DNA from: CAWJMD01 sp963700925 | Lineage (GTDB): Bacteria; Actinomycetota; Actinomycetes; Actinomycetales; CAWJMD01 | Direction of reading: 5' to 3' | Length of the DNA stretch: 64,000 bases | Assembly: GCA_963700925.1 (NCBI GenBank) | Contig: OY969553.1 | Coordinates: 4,402,001-4,466,000, forward strand | Shown: positions 1 to 11,956 of the stretch, piece by piece | Numbering within the stretch: the stretch's first letter is position 1 | Layout: every line of letters begins with the position of its first letter | Notes under the pieces: model-generated | What the model saw: only the letters and a program-made list of their open reading frames with translations | Told to the model about the DNA's origin: nothing | The model's database searches: none | Made by a program: the position numbers and the translations under genes

Positions 1-993
1 TCCGACGCTGCGACTGTGCTGACGTGGGTGGCGGCGAGAACGCGAAACATCGACGTGGGCTCGGCCGTCTTCCAGATCCCTGCCAGGTCGGCCGCGATGA
101 CCGCCATGACCGCGGCGACGCTGGACACGCTGTCGGGTGGGCGGTTCCGCCTCGGCCTCGGGCTGAGCGGGCCTCAGGTGTCCGAAGGCTGGCACGGCGT
201 GCGCTTCGATGCGCCCCTGGCACGCACGCGCGAGTACGTCGAGGTCGTGCGGATGGCCCTCGCGCGCAAGACCGTCCGCTACGAAGGAAAGCACCTTCAG
301 CTTCCACTGCCCGACGGGCCGGGCAAGGCCCTGAAGCTCACTGTCCACCCGGTTCGTGAGCGAATCCCGTTGTACCTGGCCGCGATCGGTCCGAAGAACC
401 TCCAGCTCGCCGGGGAGATCGCGGACGGCTGGCAGCCGATCTTCTTCAGTCCTGAGCATGCCGAGCACCACCTCGAGGGGATCCGGGCCGGACGGCGGCT
501 GGCCGGCCACGGGTCGGACGGCACCGACCCGCTGGCGGGCTTCGACGTCGCCGCGATGGTGCCCGTCGTGGTCGGTGACGACGTCGCCGCGGCGGGCGAC
601 CTGCTGCGGGGCTACTTCGCCCTCTACATCGGCGGGATGGGCAGCAGGGAGAAGAACTTCTACCACCAGCTGGCCACCCGGATGGGCTTCGGAGCAGAGG
701 CGGACCGCGTGCAGGACCTGTACCTGGCGCGACAGCACCGCGAGGCGATGGCCGCGGTGCCGTTCGACCTGATCGACTCCACCGCCCTGCTCGGCCCACC
801 ACGGCGCATCACCGACCGCATCGGACCCTTCGCGGAGGCAGGGGTCACGACGCTGAGCGTGAGCTCCCACCCTGGCGACAAGGCGGACCGTCTGCGGACC
901 CTGCACGTGGCGCGCGATGCGGCCCGCGCAGCCGGAGTGCTGACCGAGACACGATCTGCCGGAGCCGATTCCGGCCAGGAGGACGCGCCCTGA
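1..993 (+). CDS. LLM-class F420-dependent oxidoreductase, 5' end outside window
   Basis: Bacterial luciferase-like (LLM) fold flavin/F420 oxidoreductase. The reading frame is open from base 1, so the N-terminus lies outside the window; about 330 residues are present and the family is roughly 350. Seen: the stretch MTAATLDTLSGGRFRLGLG, typical of the LLM barrel in this F420 subgroup, followed by SGPQVSEGWHG. The substrate is unknown. Its TGA shares a base with the uppP start (TGATG), so the two are probably co-transcribed. Family assignment is firm; the use of F420 rather than FMN is inferred from the subgroup. Confidence 0.88.
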   Translation, partial: SDAATVLTWVAARTRNIDVGSAVFQIPARSAAMTAMTAATLDTLSGGRFRLGLGLSGPQVSEGWHGVRFDAPLARTREYVEVVRMALARKTVRYEGKHLQLPLPDGPGKALKLTVHPVRERIPLYLAAIGPKNLQLAGEIADGWQPIFFSPEHAEHHLEGIRAGRRLAGHGSDGTDPLAGFDVAAMVPVVVGDDVAAAGDLLRGYFALYIGGMGSREKNFYHQLATRMGFGAEADRVQDLYLARQHREAMAAVPFDLIDSTALLGPPRRITDRIGPFAEAGVTTLSVSSHPGDKADRLRTLHVARDAARAAGVLTETRSAGADSGQEDAP

Positions 994-1832
994 TGGGTTG
1001 GTTCGAAGCATTCGTTCTCGGCCTGGTCCAGGGTCTCACCGAGTTCCTCCCGATCTCGTCGAGCGCCCACCTCTCGATTGCGGGGCAGCTGCTCGGGGTC
1101 GGCGACCCCGGCTCGGCGTTCACCGCGATCTCTCAGCTCGGAACCGAGACGGCGGTGCTGATCTACTTCCGTCGCGACATCGCTCGGATCATCGCGGCCT
1201 GGTCGAAGGCCTTGGTAGGCAAGGGACCTCGCGACGATCCCGATGCGAGGATGGGCTGGCTGGTGATCATCGGGTCGATCCCGATCGTCGTTCTCGGCCT
1301 GCTGTTCCAGGACGCCATCGACACGGGTTTGCGCAACCTGTGGATCACGGTGGCGATGCTCGCCGGCTTCGGCATCGTGATCGGCATCGTCGACGCGCTC
1401 GCGCGCACCGAGCGCGAGCTCGACCAGCTGACGCTGCGACACGGCGTGCTGTACGGCCTGGCGCAGTCCCTTGCTCTGGTGCCTGGCGTGTCGCGGTCGG
1501 GCGGCACCATCGCCGCCGGCCTCGCGATGGGCTACAAGCGCGAAGCGGCTGCACGGTACGCGTTCCTGCTGGCCGTCCCGGCTGTGATGGGGTCGGGTCT
1601 CTTCAAGCTGACGGACATCTCCAACGACCCGGGCGAACCCGCGTGGGGGCCGATCATTCTGGCCACCGTGGTCGCGTTCTTCGTCGGTCTGGTCGTGATC
1701 CACTGGCTGCTGCGGTACATCAGCACCCACAACTTCCGCCCGTTCGTGCTGTACCGGCTCGTGCTCGCCGCGGTCGTCGCGGTCCTGCTGCTCACCGGCG
1801 TGCTCGATGCCGTGCCGGCTCACCTACCCTGA
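993..1832 (+). CDS. uppP: undecaprenyl-diphosphatase UppP (BacA)
   Basis: Integral membrane phosphatase that converts undecaprenyl diphosphate to the monophosphate, recycling the lipid carrier for peptidoglycan and other envelope glycans. Loss or gain alters bacitracin sensitivity in known homologues. Seen: the E17 region followed by PISSSAH (residues 20-26), PGVSRSG (164-170), many hydrophobic segments, and 279 residues, normal for the family. The ATG overlaps the stop of the upstream oxidoreductase; the Shine-Dalgarno sequence AGGAGG at 978-983 lies inside that gene. No missing catalytic residue is apparent. Confidence 0.97.
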   Translation: MGWFEAFVLGLVQGLTEFLPISSSAHLSIAGQLLGVGDPGSAFTAISQLGTETAVLIYFRRDIARIIAAWSKALVGKGPRDDPDARMGWLVIIGSIPIVVLGLLFQDAIDTGLRNLWITVAMLAGFGIVIGIVDALARTERELDQLTLRHGVLYGLAQSLALVPGVSRSGGTIAAGLAMGYKREAAARYAFLLAVPAVMGSGLFKLTDISNDPGEPAWGPIILATVVAFFVGLVVIHWLLRYISTHNFRPFVLYRLVLAAVVAVLLLTGVLDAVPAHLP

Positions 1833-1836
1833 GCCG

Positions 1837-2550
1837 GTGCCTACCGTCCTGCTGGTCCGCCACGGCCGGACGTCTGCGAACGCCACCGGCGTCCTCGCCG
1901 GGCGCGCACCTGGTACCCAGCTCGACAAGGTCGGACGCGAGCAGAGTGCTGCGCTGGCCGAGCAGCTGGCGGGCGTCCGGCTGGTGAGGGTCGTGTCGAG
2001 CCCGCTCGAGCGCACGGTCGCCACCGCCCAGGCACTGGTGGACACGGGCGGCAGCGCCACGTCGCCACGCCCCGAGGTGAGCACCGACGACCGGCTGAAC
2101 GAGTGCGACTACGGCGAGTGGACGGGGCGCCGCATCTCCGAGCTGGCCAAGGACCCGGTCTGGAAGACGGTCCAGTCGCACCCGAGCGCGGCGCTCTTCC
2201 CCGGCGGGGAGACCCTGCGGGCCGTCCAGCAGCGCGCCGTCGACGCGGTGCGCGAGCACGACGCCGCCGTCGCGGCCGAGCACGGCCCGAACGCCGTGTG
2301 GGTGGCGGTGTCGCACGGCGACGTGATCAAGGCGGTGCTCGCCGACGCCCTGGGCACGCACCTCGACGCGTTCCAGCGGATCGTCGTGGACCCCTGCTCG
2401 GTGTCCGTCGTCCACTACGCGCCCCTGCGGCCATTCGTTCTGCGTACCAACGGTTCCGGGCAGGGGCTCGAGAGCCTCGGTGCACCGCCCAAGAAGCGCC
2501 GAGCGCGGGGCGCATCGTCCGACGCTGTGGTCGGCGGCGGGTCTGGATAG
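1837..2550 (+). CDS. histidine phosphatase-like protein, MSMEG_4193 family
   Basis: Predicted member of the histidine phosphatase / phosphoglycerate mutase superfamily. The RHG signature is at residues 8-10 when translation starts at GTG 1837. That start is preferred over the in-frame ATG at 1807 because it lies four bases after uppP stops and puts RHG near the N-terminus, as usual. Length is 237 residues. The C-terminal tail is basic and low in complexity. This family commonly neighbours DUF3090, SCO1664-type and mshC genes in actinobacteria, as here. The substrate is unknown. Its TAG stop forms the first three bases of the promoter hexamer of the next gene. Confidence 0.88.
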   Translation: MPTVLLVRHGRTSANATGVLAGRAPGTQLDKVGREQSAALAEQLAGVRLVRVVSSPLERTVATAQALVDTGGSATSPRPEVSTDDRLNECDYGEWTGRRISELAKDPVWKTVQSHPSAALFPGGETLRAVQQRAVDAVREHDAAVAAEHGPNAVWVAVSHGDVIKAVLADALGTHLDAFQRIVVDPCSVSVVHYAPLRPFVLRTNGSGQGLESLGAPPKKRRARGASSDAVVGGGSG

Positions 2551-2553
2551 GGT
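2548..2553 (+). promoter_or_regulatory. -10 hexamer TAGGGT, leaderless promoter of DUF3090 gene
   Basis: TAGGGT ends six bases before ATG 2560 and no Shine-Dalgarno is present, so the transcript probably begins at the start codon. The first three bases are the stop codon of the preceding gene. Confidence 0.6.
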
Positions 2554-2559
2554 CGGCTC

Positions 2560-3177
2560 ATGGCCGGTCAGGTGTTCGACTACGACCCCCCCGAGCGCTT
2601 CGTCGCGGGCACGGTGGGGGAGCCGGGAGGGCGCACCTTCTTCCTTCAGGCACGCGGTCTGGTGCAGACCGGTGGGCCTGCAGTTCTGACGAGTGTCGCG
2701 CTGGAGAAGCAGCAGGTGGCGGCCCTGGCCGACCGGGTAGAGCAGCTGCTCGACGAAGTGCTGCGCCGCAGCGCGGGCCAGGCCAAGGTGCCTGCCGTCG
2801 CGCCGGTCGACAGCGAGGACCTCGGTCCCCTCGACACCCCGATCGACGAGGAGTTCCGGGTCGGGACGATGAGCCTGGTCTGGGACAGCGACCGCGACCG
2901 CATCATCATCGAGTGCTTCGAGCTCGTCCCCGAGGACGTCGAGGATGCCGAGGACGAGACCGACGATCCCGAGGTGCTCGAGGACGACGACGTTCCGGCG
3001 GGAACCGGCGGAGACCGCCAGGTGCTACGGGTCTCGATCACCGGTGCGACGGCGCGGGCCTTCGCCAAGCGCGCCCTCGCCGTGGTGGGAGCCGGTCGTC
3101 CGCCCTGCCCGTTCTGCACGGAGCCCCTCGACCCCGCGGGGCATGTCTGCCCGCGGGCCAACGGGTATCGGCGCTGA
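2560..3177 (+). CDS. DUF3090 family protein with C-terminal zinc-ribbon-like motif
   Basis: Conserved actinobacterial protein of unknown function, 205 residues. The centre is acidic and probably flexible (around residues 125-150). The last 23 residues carry C183, C186, H195 and C197 (CPFC then GHVCP), a likely zinc site. It lies between the histidine phosphatase-like gene and the kinase-like SCO1664 gene, and its TGA overlaps a possible CTG start of the latter. Conserved linkage with mshC suggests, but does not show, a shared role. Confidence 0.88.
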   Translation: MAGQVFDYDPPERFVAGTVGEPGGRTFFLQARGLVQTGGPAVLTSVALEKQQVAALADRVEQLLDEVLRRSAGQAKVPAVAPVDSEDLGPLDTPIDEEFRVGTMSLVWDSDRDRIIIECFELVPEDVEDAEDETDDPEVLEDDDVPAGTGGDRQVLRVSITGATARAFAKRALAVVGAGRPPCPFCTEPLDPAGHVCPRANGYRR

Positions 3178-4013
3178 ACGCGTCGCTGCCTCTCGGCCCG
3201 CCGCTCGATCCCGATGCCGATGCGGCGCTTCTGTCGGCGGGCGAGATCGAGGTGGTCGGACGGCTCGTCGTCGCCTCCAACGCCACCTTGTACGCCCGGG
3301 TCAGCACGGGGGAGGGGCCGGTCGGCGTGGTCTACAAGCCGCAGCCGGGGGAGCGGCCGCTCCGCGACTTCCCCGACGGCACGCTGCACCTGCGTGAGGT
3401 GGCCGCGTATCGCCTGAGCGAGCTGGGGGGCTGGCACCTCGTACCGACCACCGTCCTGCGCGACGGACCCTTCGGCACCGGGAGCGTGCAGCGCTGGGTC
3501 GGCCCGCCGCCCGGTGAGGAGATCGAGGTCGGTGCGGGTGTCGTCGACGTCGTGCCTTTCGGCGAGGAGCCCGAGGGCTGGCTCGACGTGCTCCGTGCGG
3601 AGGACGGCCAGGGCGAGGACGTGACGCTGTGCCACGCCGACGACCCTCGACTGGCCGCGATGGCGGTGTTCGACGTGCTGGCCAACAACGCCGACCGCAA
3701 GGGTGGCCACGTGCTCGACGCGGGCGGCGGACGGCTGGCGGGGGTCGACCACGGGCTGACGTTCCACGAGCTGCCCAAGCTGCGGACCGTGCTGTGGGGG
3801 TGGGCCGGCGAGGTGGTGCCGGACGCTCTCCTCGCCGGCGTGCAGCGCGTGCTCGACGCGCTGCACGAGGGCTCCGGCCGCGACCTGCTCGCGCCGCTGC
3901 TGCTGCCCGAGGAGCTCGACGCCCTCGAGGAGCGGACCGCCGACCTGTTGGTGAACAAGCGCTTTCCTCGTCCGCGAGGCTGGGGGCCGGACATCCCGTG
4001 GCCGGCATTCTGA
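3174..4013 (+). CDS. SCO1664 family protein, PI3/PI4-kinase-like fold
   Basis: About 280 residues. Seen: YKPQPGERPL near residue 50, resembling a nucleotide-binding lysine region; NNADRKGGH at 171-179, like a kinase catalytic loop; and VDHG at 191-194, in the place of a kinase DFG metal-binding motif. Members of this family are annotated as PI3/PI4-kinase-like; substrate unknown. No ATG or GTG lies at a sensible place. The best start is CTG 3174, which overlaps the DUF3090 stop (CTGA); a GTG near 3252 would remove conserved sequence. The exact N-terminus is therefore uncertain. Confidence 0.8.
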   Translation: MNASLPLGPPLDPDADAALLSAGEIEVVGRLVVASNATLYARVSTGEGPVGVVYKPQPGERPLRDFPDGTLHLREVAAYRLSELGGWHLVPTTVLRDGPFGTGSVQRWVGPPPGEEIEVGAGVVDVVPFGEEPEGWLDVLRAEDGQGEDVTLCHADDPRLAAMAVFDVLANNADRKGGHVLDAGGGRLAGVDHGLTFHELPKLRTVLWGWAGEVVPDALLAGVQRVLDALHEGSGRDLLAPLLLPEELDALEERTADLLVNKRFPRPRGWGPDIPWPAF

Positions 4014-4020
4014 CCGCAGA

Positions 4021-4026
4021 TAGGCT
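4021..4026 (+). promoter_or_regulatory. -10 hexamer TAGGCT, leaderless promoter of mshC
   Basis: TAGGCT lies six bases before GTG 4033 with no ribosome binding site, matching the leaderless pattern seen across the window. Confidence 0.6.
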
Positions 4027-4032
4027 CGCTGC

Positions 4033-5280
4033 GTGATCTCCTGGCCGACCCCTCACCTGCCCGCCGTGCCCGGAACCGGGCTGCCGGTGCGCCTGCACGA
4101 CACGTCGTCCGGTCAGGTGCAGCCGACTGCCCCCGGTGCCGTGGCAGGTCTGTACGTCTGCGGGATCACGCCGTACGACGCCACGCACCTCGGCCACGCC
4201 GCGACCTACATCGCGTTCGACCTGCTCGGACGCGCCTGGCGCGACGCCGGGCACGAGGTCAAGTACGTGCAGAACGTGACGGACGTCGACGACCCGCTGC
4301 TCGAGCGCGCCGCCGCGACGGGCATCGACTGGCGTGACCTCGCGATGCGCGAGAGCGCCCTCTTCGCTGAGGACATGACGGCACTCGGAGTGATCCCACC
4401 CGACGTCTACCTCGGTGCCGTCGAGACGATTCCGCAGGCGGTCGAGGCGATCCAGAAGCTCGTGGCGTGCGACGCGGCGTACCGGGTCCCCGTCGTGGGC
4501 GCACCCAGCGAGGACGTGTACTTCGACATCTCGTCCGACCCGCGCTTCGGCTCGGTGTCGGGTCTCGACCGCGAGCAGATGCTGCCCCTGTTCGCCGAGC
4601 GCGGAGGCGACCCCGACACCCCTGGCAAGCGCGACCGGCTCGATCCGGTGCTGTGGCGCAGCGCGAGGGAGGGCGAGCCGTCCTGGGACGGTGGCGACCT
4701 CGGACCCGGTCGCCCCGGCTGGCACATCGAGTGCACCGCGATCGCCCTCAACCACCTGGAGACGCCGTTCGACGTGCAGGGCGGCGGCTCCGACCTGACG
4801 TTCCCGCACCACGAGATGGGCGCCTCCCACGCTCACGTCCTCACCGGCTCGTGGCCGTACGCCCGCGCCTACGCCCATGCCGGCATGGTCGGCCTGCACG
4901 GCCAGAAGATGAGCAAGTCGAAGGGGAACCTGGTGCTGGTGTCGCGGCTGCGCGCGGACGGCGTCGAGCCGATGGCCATCCGGCTGGCGCTGCTGGCACA
5001 CCACTACCGCGACGACTGGAACTGGGTCGACGCCGACCTGGCCACTGGTCTGAGGCGTCTCGACCGCTGGCGCGCCGCCATGTCGTGCGACGGCGGCCCG
5101 GAGGCCGAGCCCGCAGTCGCGGAGCTGAGGGAAAGGATCGCCGACGACCTCGACGCGCCGTCGGCACTCGCCGTCGTCGACCGCTGGGCCGACGACGCCC
5201 TCACGCGGGGTGGCACCTCGCCCAGCGGCCCCGGCATCCTCGCCCGCGCCGTCGACGCGCTGCTCGGAGTGCGGCTCTAG
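4033..5280 (+). CDS. mshC: L-cysteine:1D-myo-inosityl 2-amino-2-deoxy-alpha-D-glucopyranoside ligase MshC
   Basis: ATP-dependent ligase that joins cysteine to GlcN-inositol in mycothiol synthesis; a paralogue of cysteinyl-tRNA synthetase. Seen: zinc and substrate cysteine C43 in YVCGITPYD, HIGH-type HLGH at 52-55, GWHIECTA in the middle, and KMSKS at 292-296. At 415 residues it is the usual MshC length and much shorter than CysS, lacking a tRNA-binding C-terminal domain. It ends the same-strand block that starts with the F420-type oxidoreductase. Mycothiol is the main low-molecular thiol of actinobacteria. Confidence 0.95.
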   Translation: MISWPTPHLPAVPGTGLPVRLHDTSSGQVQPTAPGAVAGLYVCGITPYDATHLGHAATYIAFDLLGRAWRDAGHEVKYVQNVTDVDDPLLERAAATGIDWRDLAMRESALFAEDMTALGVIPPDVYLGAVETIPQAVEAIQKLVACDAAYRVPVVGAPSEDVYFDISSDPRFGSVSGLDREQMLPLFAERGGDPDTPGKRDRLDPVLWRSAREGEPSWDGGDLGPGRPGWHIECTAIALNHLETPFDVQGGGSDLTFPHHEMGASHAHVLTGSWPYARAYAHAGMVGLHGQKMSKSKGNLVLVSRLRADGVEPMAIRLALLAHHYRDDWNWVDADLATGLRRLDRWRAAMSCDGGPEAEPAVAELRERIADDLDAPSALAVVDRWADDALTRGGTSPSGPGILARAVDALLGVRL

Positions 5281-5299
5281 GGCCCGACTGGCTTGGAAC

Positions 5300-5305
5300 T
5301 ACGTT
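5300..5305 (+). promoter_or_regulatory. -10 hexamer TACGTT, leaderless promoter of aldo/keto reductase
   Basis: TACGTT ends six bases before ATG 5312. No Shine-Dalgarno is visible. Confidence 0.55.
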
Positions 5306-5311
5306 GGAGCG

Positions 5312-6154
5312 ATGACAAGCCCACTCCCGACGTACACCCTCAACGACGGCAACCGGCTCCCGGTGATCGGGTTCGGCACCTATCCCCTGAAGGGCGACGA
5401 CGGCACGACCGCGATCGTCAGCGCGCTCGAGTCGGGTTACCGGATGCTGGACACGGCCGTGAACTACGAGAACGAGCGTGAGGTCGGCGAGGCGATCCGC
5501 CGCTCCGGCGTTCACCGCGACGAGATCGTGGTCGCCAGCAAGATTCCCGGACGACACCATGCCTACGACGACGCCATCGCCTCAGTGCGTGGGTCCCTCG
5601 ACCGGCTGGGTCTGGAGTACCTCGACCTGCAGCTGATCCACTGGCCCAACCCATCCGAGGGCAAGTACCCCGAGGCGTGGCGTGCCCTGGTCGACCTGCG
5701 CAAGGAAGGCCTGGTCCGCTCCGTCGGCGTCTCGAACTTCACCCAGGAGCACCTCGGCCGGATCATCGACGACACGGGCGTCACCCCGGTGGTGAACCAG
5801 ATCGAGCTGCACCCCTACTTCCCTCAGCCGGAGATGCGCGTGGTCCACGAGCAGCTGGACATCCGCACCGAGTGCTGGAGCCCGATGGGCAAGAGATCGG
5901 CCCCGTTCACCGAGCCGCCGGTCGCGAGCGCCGCCGAGCGGCACGGCGTGACCCCTGGTCAGGTCATTCTGCGCTGGCACTTCCAGCTCGGCGCACTGCC
6001 GATCCCGAAGTCCGCCACGCCCGAGCGACAGCGTCAGAACCTCGACATCTTCGGATTCGAGCTGACCGGCGACGAGGTGGCCGCGATCTCCGGCCTGGGC
6101 CGGCCCGACGGGCGTCTCTTCGGCGGCGACCCGGACGTGCACGAGGAGATGTAG
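5312..6154 (+). CDS. aldo/keto reductase
   Basis: NADPH-dependent carbonyl reductase of the AKR superfamily, 280 residues. The full catalytic tetrad is visible: D47, Y52, K77 and H110 (LDTAVNYENE, VASKIPG, LIHWP). A cofactor-binding stretch, IPKSATPER, lies near the C-terminus. Start ATG 5312 was chosen over a longer frame because it follows a leaderless -10 and matches the family N-terminus. The substrate cannot be told. It is convergent with the PAC2-family gene, and the gap between them carries the GTTAAC palindromes. Confidence 0.95.
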   Translation: MTSPLPTYTLNDGNRLPVIGFGTYPLKGDDGTTAIVSALESGYRMLDTAVNYENEREVGEAIRRSGVHRDEIVVASKIPGRHHAYDDAIASVRGSLDRLGLEYLDLQLIHWPNPSEGKYPEAWRALVDLRKEGLVRSVGVSNFTQEHLGRIIDDTGVTPVVNQIELHPYFPQPEMRVVHEQLDIRTECWSPMGKRSAPFTEPPVASAAERHGVTPGQVILRWHFQLGALPIPKSATPERQRQNLDIFGFELTGDEVAAISGLGRPDGRLFGGDPDVHEEM

Positions 6155-6210
6155 CGCGGCGCTCCTCGCCGTCCGCCCTTTGGGCCTGGCCGCTTCGGGC
6201 CCCCGCGTTG

Positions 6211-6286
6211 GCCTCGTTAACGAGGCGTAGCCCACGTTAACGAGGCTTGCAAGCCTCGTTAACGTGGGCTTCACACCGTTAACGGG
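6211..6286. repeat. cluster of GTTAAC palindromes between convergent genes
   Basis: Three perfect palindromes follow one another: 16 bases at 6211-6226, 38 bases at 6231-6268 (19-base arms, centre TTGCAA) and 10 bases at 6276-6285. Together they contain four copies of GTTAAC. The position between an aldo/keto reductase and a PAC2 gene that point at each other fits a two-way terminator. The repeated GTTAAC core also suggests a protein-binding site. No U-rich tract follows either side. Confidence 0.75.
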
Positions 6287-6304
6287 GCTCGCGCAGAGTG
6301 CGCG

Positions 6305-7207
6305 TCAGGTGCTGGCGGGGCCGTGGCCGGGGGGACCCTGGCCGGGGCCGCCGGCAGAGCCGGGGCCGTCGTCACCGCGGCGGCGCAGGTAGCGCTCGAA
6401 CTCGCGCGCGATGGCCTCACCGCTGGCCTCGGGCAGGTCGGCGGTGTCCTTGGCCTCCTCGAGCTGGCGGACGTACTCACCGATCTCGTCGTCCTCGCCG
6501 GCGAGCTCGTCGACCCCGTGCTCCCAGGCCTGGGCCTCCTCGGCCAGGTCGCGCATCGGCACCGGGATGTCGACGAGCTCCTCCACCCGGCTCAGCAGCG
6601 CGAGCACGGCCTTGGGGGACGGGGACTGGCCCACGTAGTGCGGGACGGCGGCCCAGAGCGAGAGGGCGGGCAGGCCGCGGTGGGTCGCGGTGTCCTGCAT
6701 GACGCCGACGATGCCGGTCGGGCCCTCGTAGGTCGACTCCTGCAGCGCGAGGCGGGCCAGCAGCTCGCCATCGGCGCTCGTCGTCGTGACGGGGATCGGA
6801 CGGGTGTGCGGCACGTCGGCCAGCAGCGCGCCGAGGGTGATCAGCATCGTCGCGTCGTGCGCCGTCAGGTGGCCGAGGACCTCGTCGGTGTACCGCCTCC
6901 AGCGCATCGACGGCTCGATGCCGCGGACGAGCACCACGTCACGCTCGGAGCCTGGCGGCCGGGCCCAGCTCAGCCGCGTGGTCGGCCACGTGATGCGTCG
7001 TCGTCCGTCGGCACCGATGCTCACCATCGGACGCGTCACCTGGAAGTCGTGGTACTCCTCAGGGTCGAGCGCTGTCAGGGGCTGTGCGTCCCACACGTCG
7101 TGCAGATGGGCGACCGCGCCGCTGGCGGCCTCCGCCGCGTCGTTCCAGCCCTCGAACGCCGCCAGCACCACGGGGTCACGCAGCTGGGGGGCTTCGGCCT
7201 GGGTCAC
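6305..7207 (-). CDS. PAC2 family protein (proteasome assembly chaperone-like)
   Basis: 300 residues. Seen: FEGWNDAAEAAS near the N-terminus and an alpha/beta core with LITLGALLADVPHTRP, as in actinobacterial PAC2-fold proteins. The family is named after a eukaryotic proteasome assembly factor, but the bacterial function is not established. The C-terminal 20 residues are Gly/Pro-rich and probably disordered. Start GTG 7207 has a good Shine-Dalgarno (GAGGAGG). It lies downstream of metH on the same strand, with its own likely promoter in the gap. Confidence 0.85.
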   Translation of the reverse strand: MTQAEAPQLRDPVVLAAFEGWNDAAEAASGAVAHLHDVWDAQPLTALDPEEYHDFQVTRPMVSIGADGRRRITWPTTRLSWARPPGSERDVVLVRGIEPSMRWRRYTDEVLGHLTAHDATMLITLGALLADVPHTRPIPVTTTSADGELLARLALQESTYEGPTGIVGVMQDTATHRGLPALSLWAAVPHYVGQSPSPKAVLALLSRVEELVDIPVPMRDLAEEAQAWEHGVDELAGEDDEIGEYVRQLEEAKDTADLPEASGEAIAREFERYLRRRGDDGPGSAGGPGQGPPGHGPAST

Positions 7208-7251
7208 TGCACCTCCTCTGGGCGGCCCCGTCGACCCGGAGCCGTCGAACC

Positions 7252-7257
7252 AGCCTA
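7252..7257 (-). promoter_or_regulatory. -10 hexamer TAGGCT of the PAC2 gene
   Basis: On the minus strand TAGGCT lies about 44 bases before GTG 7207. The leader contains a Shine-Dalgarno, so this transcript is probably not leaderless. Confidence 0.45.
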
Positions 7258-7264
7258 GAGGCGG

Positions 7265-11089
<3,825 letters not shown>

Positions 11090-11151
11090 CACCGACCAGT
11101 ATGGCCGCTTGCCTGTCGCATCCCGAATTCCTGTCCGTCCAGTGGCTCGCG

Positions 11152-11157
11152 TACCGT
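11152..11157 (+). promoter_or_regulatory. -10 hexamer TACCGT, leaderless promoter of HAD hydrolase
   Basis: TACCGT is followed by six bases and GTG 11164, with no ribosome binding site. Confidence 0.55.
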
Positions 11158-11163
11158 CGCGCC

Positions 11164-11829
11164 GTGACCTGCGCCGTCCTGCCCACGGCAGTGCTGTGGG
11201 ACCTCGACGGCACCCTGGTCGACACCGAGCCGTCGTGGATCGAGGCCGAGTACGCCCTGGTCGCTCGGCACGGTGGGCAGTGGAGCGACGAGCACGCCCA
11301 CGCGCTCGTCGGCAACCCGTTGATCGTGTCGGCCGAGTACGTGATCGAGCACGGCGGCGTCGACCTGCCGGCCGAGGAGATCGTGCAGATCCTGAGCGAC
11401 CACGTGACGGCGCGGATCCGGCTCGGCGCCCCGTGGCGGCCCGGGGCTCTCGCCCTCCTCGAGCAGCTGCGCGAACTGGGGGTACCGCAGGCCCTGGTGA
11501 CCATGTCGTGGCTGCCGATGGCCCAGGCGGTGGTCGACCAGCTGCCACCCGGCGTCTTCGGGTCGGTCGTGACCGGCGACCGCGTGCACCACGGGAAGCC
11601 GCACCCCGAGCCCTACCTGACCGCTCTCGCCGAGCTCGGTGTGGTGTCGACCGGCGCGGTCGCGATCGAGGACTCGCCCACGGGCCTCGCGTCGGCCGAG
11701 GCGGCAGGCGTGGAGACCATCGCCGTTCCGCACGTCGTGCCCGTGCCGCCACGAGCGGGCCGCCGGGTGGTCCAGTCACTGGCGGACCTCGGACCGTACG
11801 ATCTTCGGACGCCCGTATCCAAACCGTGA
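11164..11829 (+). CDS. HAD-superfamily hydrolase (beta-phosphoglucomutase-like)
   Basis: 221 residues. Motif I WDLDGTLVDTE gives nucleophile D13 and D15; the lysine motif is GKPHPEPY; and the acidic motif is IEDSPTGLASAEAAG. A helical cap lies between motifs I and II. This is the pattern of subfamily IA phosphatases that act on small phosphorylated compounds; the substrate cannot be predicted. Start GTG 11164 was chosen from the leaderless promoter and motif position. It is divergent from metH. Confidence 0.92.
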   Translation: MTCAVLPTAVLWDLDGTLVDTEPSWIEAEYALVARHGGQWSDEHAHALVGNPLIVSAEYVIEHGGVDLPAEEIVQILSDHVTARIRLGAPWRPGALALLEQLRELGVPQALVTMSWLPMAQAVVDQLPPGVFGSVVTGDRVHHGKPHPEPYLTALAELGVVSTGAVAIEDSPTGLASAEAAGVETIAVPHVVPVPPRAGRRVVQSLADLGPYDLRTPVSKP

Positions 11830-11874
11830 CGTCTGTTCGCCGCACCGGCCGTTCTCGGGAAGAACATCTCGCAC

Positions 11875-11880
11875 TATGGT
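11875..11880 (+). promoter_or_regulatory. possible -10 hexamer TATGGT upstream of the ABC importer
   Basis: TATGGT lies about 80 bases before the start of the binding-protein gene. A short hairpin (6-base arms, 11890-11903) follows in the leader. No clear -35 is seen. Confidence 0.35.
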
Positions 11881-11956
11881 CATGGACGCTGCCCGGACGG
11901 GCAGGCACTTGTCCCGGCGTCCCCGACCTACCCGGCCGGCCGCCCTGCACGATGAG

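Noticed and set aside
1807..1836. ATG 1807 as the start of the histidine phosphatase-like gene
   Set aside because: It would lie inside uppP and add ten residues not expected before the RHG region; GTG 1837 fits better.
11090..11950. N-terminal extension of metH to base 11950
   Set aside because: The extension is low-complexity Arg/Pro sequence that overlaps the HAD gene; ATG 11089 gives the normal MetH N-terminus.
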